Part shown: positions 1 through 6,153 of the stretch, in pieces
Position numbering within the stretch: position 1 is the stretch's first letter
How the letters are laid out: every line of letters starts with the position of its first letter
Origin: Bacillota bacterium
GTDB taxonomy: Bacteria; Bacillota; Clostridia; Lachnospirales; Cellulosilyticaceae
NCBI GenBank assembly: GCA_023415525.1
Contig: JAEZKI010000377.1
Coordinates: forward strand, 1-7,097
Length of the DNA: 7,097 nt
Reading direction: 5' to 3'
The notes under the pieces: model-generated
Seen by the model: only the letters and a program-made list of their open reading frames with translations
Database searches by the model: none
What the model was told of the DNA's origin: nothing
Translations under genes and position numbers: made by a program

Positions 1-874
1 GGTCAAAGGCATCTCTTAGTCCATCCCCTAATAAATTAAAGGCCATAACCGTAATTGTAATGGCAATACCAGGGAAAATAAGCATATAAGGTGCTTCAAA
101 AATAAAGACTCTGGCTCTACCTAACATATCTCCCCATTCTGCAGCAGGTGGTTGAACCCCTAAGCCTAAAAATCCAAGTGCTGCCGTATCCAATACTGCC
201 GTAGAAATTCCCAAGGTAGCTCGTACAATAATAGGTGAAAGGACATTGGGTAAAATATGTTTAAAAATTATTTTAGTATCGCTATTTCCAATAACCTTGG
301 CAGCTTGTACATATTCACTATCTTTAATAGCCATAATACTCCCTCTCACAATACGGGCATACTCTGGTATAGTTACAAGCCCAATAGCAATAACTGCTTT
401 ATCAATCCCTCTTCCTAGGGCAGCCATAAAGGTAATGGCTAAAAGAATATTAGGAATAGACATCATAATATCCATGAGACGCATAATGAAAGTATCTACC
501 TTTCCTCCCTTGTAGCCTGCTATAGCCCCTAACACTGTTCCTATGCAAAGAGCAAAACTAACAGCTGTTAAACCTACTAATAAAGAAACCCTTGTTCCAT
601 CAATAACACGTGAAAAGATATCTCTGCCTTGCTCATCTGTCCCAAACCAGTGAGTGGCTGAAGGTGGTTGCTTGTTGATGGACAAATCGGCATAATTAGG
701 ATCATATGGCATAATCCACTTACCAAAAATAGCTATAAAGATAAGAAGGGCAATAATTACCATTCCCATTACTGCAGCTCTATTTTGAATAAGAGCTGAC
801 CACATTTGTTTTATCTCTGACTCTGGTTTTTCTAGCTTAGCTTGTTTATTATTATTAACTTGTACTTGGCTCAT
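1..874 (-). CDS. dppC: Dipeptide/oligopeptide ABC transporter permease, DppC/OppC type (3' end cut by window edge)
   Basis: Inner-membrane permease that pairs with the DppB-like subunit to form the translocation pore of a peptide importer. The frame is open from an ATG at 874 to the window edge. It gives 291 codons and ends in GLRDAFD, which in this family lies just before the C-terminus, so probably only about ten residues are missing. The N-terminus is a charged cytoplasmic stretch (MSQVQVNNNKQAKLEK), then a first membrane segment at about residues 33-51, the periplasm-side motif WFGTDEQGRDIFSR typical of DppC/OppC N-domains, and further hydrophobic segments. The cytoplasmic EAA-type loop starts at about residue 187 (EYVQAAKVIGN...KHILPN), which docks on the ATPase. 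The ribosome site AAGGAGGAGG overlaps the stop codon of the upstream dppB-like gene, 14 bases before this start, so the two are probably translationally coupled. The family call is firm; the choice of dipeptide over oligopeptide rests on the neighbouring binding protein. Confidence 0.93.
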   Translation of the reverse strand, partial: MSQVQVNNNKQAKLEKPESEIKQMWSALIQNRAAVMGMVIIALLIFIAIFGKWIMPYDPNYADLSINKQPPSATHWFGTDEQGRDIFSRVIDGTRVSLLVGLTAVSFALCIGTVLGAIAGYKGGKVDTFIMRLMDIMMSIPNILLAITFMAALGRGIDKAVIAIGLVTIPEYARIVRGSIMAIKDSEYVQAAKVIGNSDTKIIFKHILPNVLSPIIVRATLGISTAVLDTAALGFLGLGVQPPAAEWGDMLGRARVFIFEAPYMLIFPGIAITITVMAFNLLGDGLRDAFD

Positions 875-888
875 GGTATCCCTCCTCC

Positions 889-1893
889 TTAAGAATATTT
901 AATACGTGGATCAAGAAAGGCATAAATAATGTCCACAATGAGATTCATCATAACAAAAATAAAGGCAACGAGGAGCACAACACCTTGTACAATAGGGAAA
1001 TCTGACTTCATTATAGCCTCTACTGTATACTTGCCAATTCCTGGCCATGCAAAAACAGTTTCAGTTAGTACAGCTCCCCCCATTAAAGAACCTAATTGTA
1101 TCCCAATTACTGTAACAATGGGTATAAGCGCATTAGAAAGGGCATGCTTACGAATAACCTTTCCTTCTATGATGCCTTTTGCTCTAGCCGTGCGAATATA
1201 GTCTTGAGACAGTGTCTCTAGCATGGTACTACGTGTCATTCTTGCTATAATAGCCATAGAATACATAGCAAGAGCTACGGAAGGTAATACCAAATGTTTA
1301 ATAGCAGAGTTAAAGGCTTCCATATTTCCTTTGATTAAACTATCTATCAAGTAGAAGCCCGTTACATTTTCTGGTCTTAGGAGTGTTTCGATTCTACCTT
1401 GAGAAGGAAGCCAACCTAACGTCCCAGAAAAGAGAATAATCAGTAAGATTCCTAGCCAAAAAATAGGCATAGATACGCCCACCAGTGAAAGGACCATACT
1501 GATATTATCCACCCATGAGTTCTTTTTGACTGCTGATATAACCCCTAAAGTAATCCCAAATACTGAAGCAATAATGATGGAACAGAATGCTAACTCTAAA
1601 GTAGCTGGAAAGCGAGAAAAAATTTCTTTAGCTACTGATTTCTTACTGTAATAAGAGGTCCCAAAGTCCCCTTTAAATACACCTTTCATATACTCTACAT
1701 ACTGAGTAATAATGGGCTGATCCAGACCATTAGCTACTCGCCATTCTATCATTTTTTCTTCAGTAGCATGTTGCCCCAGTACAATCCCCGCTGGATCTGG
1801 CGAGAATACTCTCATAATGGCAAAAATAATAATGGAAACACCCAATAATACGGGGATGAGTAATAATAATCTTTTTATAATATATTTTGTCAT
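889..1893 (-). CDS. dppB: Dipeptide/oligopeptide ABC transporter permease, DppB/OppB type
   Basis: Complete 334-residue permease subunit, the usual length for DppB/OppB. The N-terminus MTKYIIKRLLLLIPVLLGVS is the classic first membrane segment of this family. It is followed by an extracellular region with GLDQPIITQYVEYM and GDFGTSYYS (residues 56-82), a hallmark of the DppB group. Membrane segments are visible at about 100-122, 132-157, 200-218, 255-275 and 301-325. The EAA loop that contacts the ATPase is at about 231-258 (DYIRTARAKG...HALSNALIP), followed by TETVFAWPGIG (277-287). The C-terminus ends in the conserved YAFLDPRIKYS. Upstream of the ATG is a purine-rich ribosome site (GGGAGAAAGGAC). 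It lies between the binding-protein gene (176-bp gap with a hairpin) and the dppC-like gene, the standard A-B-C order. Strand, start and family are well supported; the substrate is inferred. Confidence 0.95.
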   Translation of the reverse strand: MTKYIIKRLLLLIPVLLGVSIIIFAIMRVFSPDPAGIVLGQHATEEKMIEWRVANGLDQPIITQYVEYMKGVFKGDFGTSYYSKKSVAKEIFSRFPATLELAFCSIIIASVFGITLGVISAVKKNSWVDNISMVLSLVGVSMPIFWLGILLIILFSGTLGWLPSQGRIETLLRPENVTGFYLIDSLIKGNMEAFNSAIKHLVLPSVALAMYSMAIIARMTRSTMLETLSQDYIRTARAKGIIEGKVIRKHALSNALIPIVTVIGIQLGSLMGGAVLTETVFAWPGIGKYTVEAIMKSDFPIVQGVVLLVAFIFVMMNLIVDIIYAFLDPRIKYS

Positions 1894-1948
1894 CCTGTCC
1901 TTTCTCCCTTCAAAAATGATTTTCTAGCTTTTTATATTAGTCCATGCT

Positions 1949-2013
1949 AAAAAAAAGAGGATAAAGAGGCTATAACAAAAATGCTCTGATCCTTCATTTT
2001 TGCCATAGCTCCT
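1949..2013 (-). terminator. Intercistronic hairpin with U-tract between dppA and dppB (attenuating terminator or mRNA 3' stabiliser)
   Basis: Leftward RNA from this gap can form a long stem: the arm at 2013-1995 pairs with 1983-1965 at 18 of 19 positions, including three G-U pairs, around an 11-nt loop. The G-U pairs work only in the leftward transcript, which supports that direction. An A-rich tract precedes the stem. Eight U residues (1956-1949) follow eight bases after it, and the A- and U-rich flanks can extend the pairing. In peptide-transporter operons a partial terminator here would let much more binding protein than permease be made. It could equally protect the 3' end of the dppA message. 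The structure is seen in the sequence; the function is inferred. Confidence 0.65.
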
Positions 2014-2069
2014 TTTCCTTTTTTCCTTTTTTGCTTTTTTCTTTATTCCTTTATTTACTTACTACCCTC

Positions 2070-3668
2070 TTATTTGTACATTTCTCTAAAGAAAATGTTA
2101 CCTGTTGGGTGATAAGAATAGTTTTGTACAGCTGGTGAATAAGCTGATAAACTATTAGCATGACTGATAGGTACCCATACAGCAAGCTCAGCTATGTATT
2201 GCTCTGCCTTTGTATAGATTCCATCTCTTTCAGGACCTTTTTCTGTACTTGTGCCTTCTGCAATCATGGCTTTTAATGTTTCATCATTTAAACGTGAAAC
2301 GTTCATTGCAGGGCTTTGATCACATAAAAGATTTAAGAAGTTATCAGGGTCACCATTGTCACCAATCCAGCCATAGAAACATACATCATAATCCCCTGCT
2401 ACAATTTTGTCTTTATAGGTAGTCCAGTCATAGTCTTCAATAGTTACTTCAACTCCTACCTTACTCCAGTAAGACTGAATAGATTCAGCTAATGCTTTAT
2501 TTCTTGCATTATAAGGTCTTGGGTTGTTATACACAATCATTTTAATTGGTCCAGTAAGGCCTGCTGCTGCTAGTTCTGCTTTGGCTGCTTCTGGATCATA
2601 AGAAACTTGCTTAATCTCTTCACTAAAGCCTGGCATAAATGAAGGTAAAATAGAAGTAGCAAGCTCTGCATAATCACCATAAAGGGCTTTTACAAGCTCT
2701 GGTACATTAATAGCTTTTGTAAGCGCCGTACGAACAGCTACATTATCAAAAGGTGCACGTGTTACATTGTAAGCCATGTAGTTAATTTTCATACCCGCTA
2801 CATTATAAAGCTTATTACCATCTGCTTCAATTTGAGTTACACCTGTTGAATCAATCCCATCAATCATGTCTACATCGCCATTTTTAAGAGCTACGATACG
2901 TGCTGAGTTGTCTGGAATAAATTTAAAAACAATGTTTTTGGTTTTAGCTGGTTCTCTCCAATACTCCTCATTTCTCGTTAAAACGATATCTTCAGATGGA
3001 TTCCATTCTACAAATTTGTAAGGACCTGTTCCAACTGGACTTTCATTTAAGTTGCCATTATTCTCTTCAAGAGCCGTTGGACTTACCATAGGTGCTGCAA
3101 GGCTCATGGCAAGGTTGGCAAGAAAAGCAGTATTTTTCTTTGTTAAATTGATTTTTACACTATATGTATCCAGTACTTCTACATCTTTAACATCTGCAAA
3201 AACAAAACTTGCATAAGGCATGTCTTCTTGACGAAGAGGTGGTAATTGTCTATCTATATTGATTTTTACAGCCTCTGCATTGAAATCTGTTCCGTCATGA
3301 AATTTAACGCCTTCACGGAGTTTAAAGGTATAGCTTAAACCTTCATTAGAAACTTCCCAACCTTCTGCAAGACAAGGCTCAAGCTCTGTAGAGTCTTTGG
3401 CATAAGCAAGAAGTCCTTCATAAATATTAACAATAACCTTTGAAGATTCCCCATCATCTACATAGGCTGGATCTAATCCTCTAGGTTCTGCGCCTTGTCC
3501 AAAAACAAGAACATCACTTACTGTATTCTCTGTTGAAGCTGTTTGTTCCTGACCCGCTGGGGCACTACTACTATCTCCTGCTGGAGCAGCTGTTTTATTG
3601 CCACCACAACCTACTAGCATCGTTAATGCAAGTAAAGGTACTATGACACGTGTTAATTTCTTTTTCAT
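2070..3668 (-). CDS. dppA: Peptide-binding lipoprotein of ABC importer, DppA-like (SBP family 5)
   Basis: Extracellular solute-binding lipoprotein that captures peptide and delivers it to the DppBC pore. Its 532 residues are the normal family length. The N-terminus has a lysine-rich start, a hydrophobic core and the lipobox LVGC with the lipid-anchored cysteine at residue 21. A low-complexity Ala/Ser/Pro/Gly linker follows (about 22-50). The SBP_bac_5 domain covers about 52-530. Its family signature is around 101-126 (AEGW...FKLREGVKFHDG), with PVGTGPYKF at 211-219. The motif YDVCFYGWIGDNGDPDNF (427-444) closely matches the E. coli DppA segment whose aspartate helps hold the peptide amino end, so a dipeptide-type ligand is favoured; haem, nickel or longer peptides cannot be excluded. 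The ATG at 3668 has an AGGGAG ribosome site about 9 bases upstream. It is the first gene of the operon, behind a consensus promoter and a leader of about 177 nt. Confidence 0.94.
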   Translation of the reverse strand: MKKKLTRVIVPLLALTMLVGCGGNKTAAPAGDSSSAPAGQEQTASTENTVSDVLVFGQGAEPRGLDPAYVDDGESSKVIVNIYEGLLAYAKDSTELEPCLAEGWEVSNEGLSYTFKLREGVKFHDGTDFNAEAVKINIDRQLPPLRQEDMPYASFVFADVKDVEVLDTYSVKINLTKKNTAFLANLAMSLAAPMVSPTALEENNGNLNESPVGTGPYKFVEWNPSEDIVLTRNEEYWREPAKTKNIVFKFIPDNSARIVALKNGDVDMIDGIDSTGVTQIEADGNKLYNVAGMKINYMAYNVTRAPFDNVAVRTALTKAINVPELVKALYGDYAELATSILPSFMPGFSEEIKQVSYDPEAAKAELAAAGLTGPIKMIVYNNPRPYNARNKALAESIQSYWSKVGVEVTIEDYDWTTYKDKIVAGDYDVCFYGWIGDNGDPDNFLNLLCDQSPAMNVSRLNDETLKAMIAEGTSTEKGPERDGIYTKAEQYIAELAVWVPISHANSLSAYSPAVQNYSYHPTGNIFFREMYK

Positions 3669-3700
3669 TCTTACATCTCCCTCTTTTTTCCCTAAATCCT

Positions 3701-3745
3701 ACTTTATGTCATGTAAACTATTCATTTTGTGTCACTTTATGTCAT
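3701..3745. repeat. Pair of 12-bp direct repeats in the dppA leader
   Basis: ACTTTATGTCAT occurs exactly at 3701-3712 and again at 3734-3745, 33 bp apart start to start, which is close to three helical turns. An extra TGTCA at 3730-3734 precedes the second copy, giving three same-strand TGTCA units (3707, 3730, 3740). They lie between the predicted transcription start and the dppA ribosome site. Same-face repeats could be a protein-binding site that acts as a roadblock. I do not recognise them as the site of a named regulator. Confidence 0.45.
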
Positions 3746-3792
3746 AAAAAAATTATCATTAAAAGTAGCTTTAAGGAGTTTTTTAATTCCAC

Positions 3793-3844
3793 AACACTAA
3801 AACTAGTCAAATATTAAATATTCTGTCAAATTATGCGTAGTGTT
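3793..3844 (-). promoter_or_regulatory. Inverted repeat at the predicted 5' end of the dppA transcript
   Basis: AACACTA (3844-3838 on the minus strand) begins one base after the predicted transcription start and is complementary to TAGTGTT at 3799-3793. The 38-nt stretch between them contains an AT-only near-palindrome (AATATTTAATATT). In the RNA this could make a 5'-terminal stem-loop affecting message stability, or in DNA a binding site. Seven base pairs with a long loop is weak evidence. Confidence 0.25.
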
Positions 3845-3851
3845 TTTAGTA

Positions 3852-3880
3852 ATTATACACATTGATATCCTTAATGTCAA
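3852..3880 (-). promoter_or_regulatory. Consensus sigma-A promoter for the dpp operon
   Basis: On the minus strand, TTGACA (3880-3875) and TATAAT (3857-3852) are both perfect consensus hexamers separated by exactly 17 bp. The predicted start is the A at about 3845, giving a 5' leader of about 177 nt before dppA. No other promoter of similar quality is seen between the upstream terminator and dppA. Confidence 0.85.
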
Positions 3881-3885
3881 TTAAA

Positions 3886-4050
3886 TTACATAAATATACT
3901 AATAAATATTAATGATTTATTATTATATTAAATTTGATTCATATAATATCATAAATTTCATTTTACATAATTCACCTATTTATTTTTTATATATCCTCTA
4001 TTGCAAAATCCTCTTAACCTCTATCCATACTAAAATAGATTAACTCATCC
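3886..4050. other. AT-rich intergenic stretch with no gene
   Basis: Together with 3669-3885 and the terminator at 4051-4085, this makes up the roughly 450-bp gap between the aminopeptidase and dppA genes. The segment is almost entirely A and T with many stop codons in all frames. I see no coding potential, RNA gene or strong hairpin. AT-rich DNA just upstream of the -35 element could act as an UP-like or curved element for the dpp promoter, but that is speculative. Confidence 0.6.
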
Positions 4051-4085
4051 AAAAAGAGACTCTACTTCATTTAGTAGGCCTCTTT
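4051..4085 (-). terminator. Rho-independent terminator after the methionine aminopeptidase gene
   Basis: Leftward RNA forms AAAGAGGCCTACT paired with AGTAGAGTCTCTTT: 13 pairs with one bulged A and one G-U pair, around a short loop (about 8 nt). It ends in a run of five U (4055-4051). It begins about 31 bases after the stop codon at 4117. It separates the aminopeptidase transcript from the dpp promoter downstream. Confidence 0.8.
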
Positions 4086-4116
4086 CTTACTCACTTCTTC
4101 ATTCTATTTTTATCTC

Positions 4117-4986
4117 TTACTTTGCAAGAATCTCTACCCCTGTTTCTGTGACAAGTATAGTCTTTTCCCATTGTGCCGATAAACTACCATCTTTGGTATA
4201 AACAGTCCATCCATCCTCCTCATCAAAATGGACTGCATAACCCCCTTGATTAATCATGGGTTCAATAGTAAATACCATACCTGGCACAAGGATCATCCCC
4301 GTACCTGCTTGACCTACATGTTCCACCATAGGCTCCTCATGAAAGGCTTTTCCAATGCCATGCCCACATAAATCAATCACAACTGAATAACCATTTTTCT
4401 TAGCATGAGCCTCAATAGCTGCTCCTATATCCCCTAAAAAACCCCAAGGTTTAACAGCTGCAATTCCTATTTCCATACACTCTCTTGCGACTTCCACTAA
4501 CCTTTTGGCTTCTTCACTTACCTTACCAATCATAAATGTGCGGGAAGCATCTGCAAAATAACCCTCTACAATAGTTGTCACATCGACATTCACAATGTCT
4601 CCCTCTGCTAAAAAAATATCTTCGGAAGGGATTCCGTGACACACCACATTATTGATTGAAACACAGGTGCTTTTAGGATAGCCATTATAATGTAGAGGTG
4701 CTGGAATACCTCCATGCTCTAGGGTATAGTTATGCACTAATTGATTAATTTCTTCAGTGCTCATCCCAACACGAATACGACTAGCCACTAAATCCAAAGC
4801 CCCATCATTGACAAGCGCACTTTTTTTAATACCTTCTATATCTGTGGCTGTTTTTATAATGTCACGTCCCGGTACTTCATAGCCTTGATGCGCTAAGGCA
4901 CTTAATTTTTCATCAAAAGCAAGATGACACTTTTTATACTTAAGTCCACTTCCACACCAACACTTTTCATTACGATTATCTGCCAT
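4117..4986 (-). CDS. map: Methionine aminopeptidase type I with N-terminal SEC-C zinc motif
   Basis: Cytosolic metallopeptidase that removes the initiator methionine from new proteins. All five metal ligands of the family are visible in the 289-residue product: D135 (NVDVT), D146 (FADASRT), H209 (CGHGIG), E242 (FTIEPM) and E274 (AQWEKT). The active-site histidines are H117 (CHGIP) and H216 (FHEEP). The first 25 residues carry a SEC-C zinc knuckle (C9-W-C11 ... K-C20-H21), an extension seen in some Firmicutes and other bacterial aminopeptidases and thought to help contact the ribosome or other partners. An in-frame ATG exists at 5004, but it is fused to the sequence AGGAGG that forms the ribosome site for the ATG at 4986, so 4986 is preferred. 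It has its own terminator. It sits downstream of the dehydrogenase with a 149-bp gap and may have its own weak promoter. Confidence 0.95.
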   Translation of the reverse strand: MADNRNEKCWCGSGLKYKKCHLAFDEKLSALAHQGYEVPGRDIIKTATDIEGIKKSALVNDGALDLVASRIRVGMSTEEINQLVHNYTLEHGGIPAPLHYNGYPKSTCVSINNVVCHGIPSEDIFLAEGDIVNVDVTTIVEGYFADASRTFMIGKVSEEAKRLVEVARECMEIGIAAVKPWGFLGDIGAAIEAHAKKNGYSVVIDLCGHGIGKAFHEEPMVEHVGQAGTGMILVPGMVFTIEPMINQGGYAVHFDEEDGWTVYTKDGSLSAQWEKTILVTETGVEILAK

Positions 4987-5135
4987 TTTTCTTTTCCTCC
5001 TCATGCTGTCTTATTCAGATTCTCTCTTTGAGAAAGGGCAACATTGATTTTATAGTAACTTCTTATTTATTATAGACCTGTTTTTTTGCAAAAGATATAA
5101 AAATTCTCCCATTAATAGGCTACATCTTATTATTC
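4987..5135 (-). promoter_or_regulatory. Gap upstream of map; possible weak promoter
   Basis: TATAAT lies on the minus strand at 5074-5069 with no good -35 hexamer at 16-18 bp, so a promoter here is only possible. No convincing Rho-independent terminator follows the dehydrogenase gene, so read-through into map is also plausible. The strong AGGAGG ribosome site of map is at about 5001-4996. Confidence 0.3.
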
Positions 5136-5894
5136 CTACATTTTAAGTTTATGCTGATATTGGGCTATAAATCCTTTCGCCCATTTTCTTGGCATACCTA
5201 CCCATAACTGATTGCTTATACCTGGAATAATAAGTGTCTTTTTTCTCATTAAGCCTCTATAGGCTATTTGAGCTACTTTAGTCGCTGACATAGCTAGAAC
5301 ATTATCTTTCCTGCCTGCATTTTTAGCAAACTCCGTCTTTGTAGCCCCTGGACAAAGTGCTGATACTGTAATGTTATAGGGGGCAAGTTCCACTGCTAGT
5401 GCTTCTGAAAAAGATAATACATAGGCCTTCGCCGCATAGTAAGTCGCAATATAAGGGCCTGGATGATAGGCTCCCGTAGAGGCTACATTTAAAATATAAC
5501 CCCCTCCTTGCCTTTTCATTTCAGCTGCAAAAAACTTAGTGAGTTGGGTTAGGCTAAAAACATTAAGTTCTAGGAGCTTTCTTTCCCTCTCCAAATCCTC
5601 AGCTAAAAATTCTCCTACATAGCCACTCCCTGCATTATTGACTAAAATTTTCATCCTCCCCTCTAAAGCTTTTAATTTTTCCATGATTCGTCCTGGGCTC
5701 TCTGGGTCACTTAAATCTTCTACTATCACTTGTACTGTCACATTATACTTTGCTTCAAGTAGCTTCTTTAATTGCTCTAATTTATCTTGTCTTCGTGCCA
5801 CTACAATAAGAGAAAAACCATGTTGCGCAAATTCCTTAGCTAACTCCCGTCCAATCCCACTAGAAGCACCTGTTACTAAAGCATACTCTTTCAT
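5136..5894 (-). CDS. Classical short-chain dehydrogenase/reductase (SDR), DltE-like, substrate unknown
   Basis: Cytosolic NAD(P)-dependent oxidoreductase of 252 residues, the normal length for a classical SDR. The Rossmann glycine motif TGASSGIG is at residues 8-15. RR at 34-35, after the second strand, suggests a preference for NADP(H). NNAG is at 86-89 and the structural Asn is N111. The catalytic Ser is S139 (NVAST) and the catalytic pair is Y152-xxx-K156. CPG follows at 181-183, where the cofactor nicotinamide is held. The tail is basic (MPRKWAKGF...HKLKM). This is the COG0300/DltE-like type, whose members act on many carbonyl or hydroxyl substrates; nothing here fixes the substrate. The ribosome site (AAGGG) is about 11 bases from the ATG, a little far. 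It is divergent from the GntR regulator and may share its operator. Confidence 0.9.
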   Translation of the reverse strand: MKEYALVTGASSGIGRELAKEFAQHGFSLIVVARRQDKLEQLKKLLEAKYNVTVQVIVEDLSDPESPGRIMEKLKALEGRMKILVNNAGSGYVGEFLAEDLERERKLLELNVFSLTQLTKFFAAEMKRQGGGYILNVASTGAYHPGPYIATYYAAKAYVLSFSEALAVELAPYNITVSALCPGATKTEFAKNAGRKDNVLAMSATKVAQIAYRGLMRKKTLIIPGISNQLWVGMPRKWAKGFIAQYQHKLKM

Positions 5895-6029
5895 TCTATC
5901 TTTTTCCCTTCTTTTTCTTGAAGTCTTTCTCCTGGCTTATTTCACAAAAAACTTGCGTTCTCTTCCAGCCTATTCTTCTAGTCTATATCAATAATAATAT
6001 GAGTATTTTAACTTATTGTTTACTTTTTA

Positions 6030-6058
6030 AGCATACTTCATTCCATAAAAGTCGTCAA
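6030..6058 (-). promoter_or_regulatory. Candidate leftward promoter for the dehydrogenase gene
   Basis: TTGACG (6058-6053) and TATGCT (6035-6030) on the minus strand are 17 bp apart, matching consensus at 5 and 4 of 6 positions. This would give a leader of about 130 nt. A competing candidate is the leftward promoter overlapping the palindrome at 6130-6102, which matches better. Confidence 0.35.
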
Positions 6059-6078
6059 TTCTTCTTACCTTAGAGGTA

Positions 6079-6107
6079 TTGACATTCATTTTTCTATTTG
6101 TTATATA
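6079..6107 (+). promoter_or_regulatory. Promoter of the GntR-regulator operon
   Basis: TTGACA (6079-6084), a 17-bp spacer and TATATA (6102-6107) match the sigma-A consensus at 6 and 5 of 6 positions. The predicted start is at about 6114, inside the 31-bp palindrome, with a leader of about 40 nt ending in AAGGAGGT. Confidence 0.75.
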
Positions 6108-6124
6108 TATTATATAACAAATAG
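6094..6124. promoter_or_regulatory. Perfect palindromic operator, probable binding site of the GntR/YtrA-type repressor
   Basis: CTATTTGTTATATA at 6094-6107 and its exact reverse complement at 6111-6124 surround a 3-base centre, giving two perfect 14-bp arms. It contains a symmetric GT...AC core (GTTATATA, TAT, TATATAAC), the general shape of GntR-family operators. It covers the -10 hexamer and start point of the regulator's own promoter, the expected place for autorepression. Binding by the adjacent regulator is inferred. Confidence 0.75.
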
Positions 6125-6130
6125 TTTCAA
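6102..6130 (-). promoter_or_regulatory. Possible leftward promoter sharing the -10 hexamer of the GntR promoter
   Basis: On the minus strand TTGAAA (6130-6125), a 17-bp spacer and TATATA (6107-6102) match consensus at 5 and 5 of 6 positions. TATATA is self-complementary, so the same six bases serve as -10 in both directions. Leftward transcripts would start at about 6095 and have a leader of about 200 nt before the dehydrogenase gene. Confidence 0.45.
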
Positions 6131-6153
6131 TAACACTTAAAAGGAGGTCAACT

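Noticed and set aside
246..515. Rightward open frame of 89 codons
   Set aside because: Antisense to the well-supported dppC-like gene, with no ribosome site and no recognisable protein features.
929..1201. Rightward open frame of 90 codons
   Set aside because: Antisense to the dppB-like gene, which matches its family over the full length; no independent coding signal.
1954..2010. Leftward 19-codon reading frame (MAKMKDQSIF...SFF) with purine-rich ribosome-like sites before it, in the dppA-dppB gap
   Set aside because: It coincides almost entirely with the two arms, loop and U-tract of the terminator-like hairpin. The hydrophobic end is simply the U-rich tract being translated. Too short to support without conservation or ribosome profiling.
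2210..2422. Rightward open frame of 70 codons
   Set aside because: Antisense to the DppA-like gene, in its conserved C-terminal half; low-complexity product.
3669..4050. Possible CRISPR, tRNA or known riboswitch in the long AT-rich gap
   Set aside because: Only one pair of 12-bp repeats, no regular spacers, no cloverleaf and no conserved riboswitch or T-box core that I can recognise.
4987..5004. Upstream ATG at 5004 as start of the methionine aminopeptidase
   Set aside because: ATG at 5004 overlaps the AGGAGG that is well placed for the ATG at 4986, and it has no good ribosome site of its own.
5638..5994. Rightward open frame of 118 codons
   Set aside because: Mostly antisense to the SDR gene, including its glycine motif; no ribosome site and no family resemblance.
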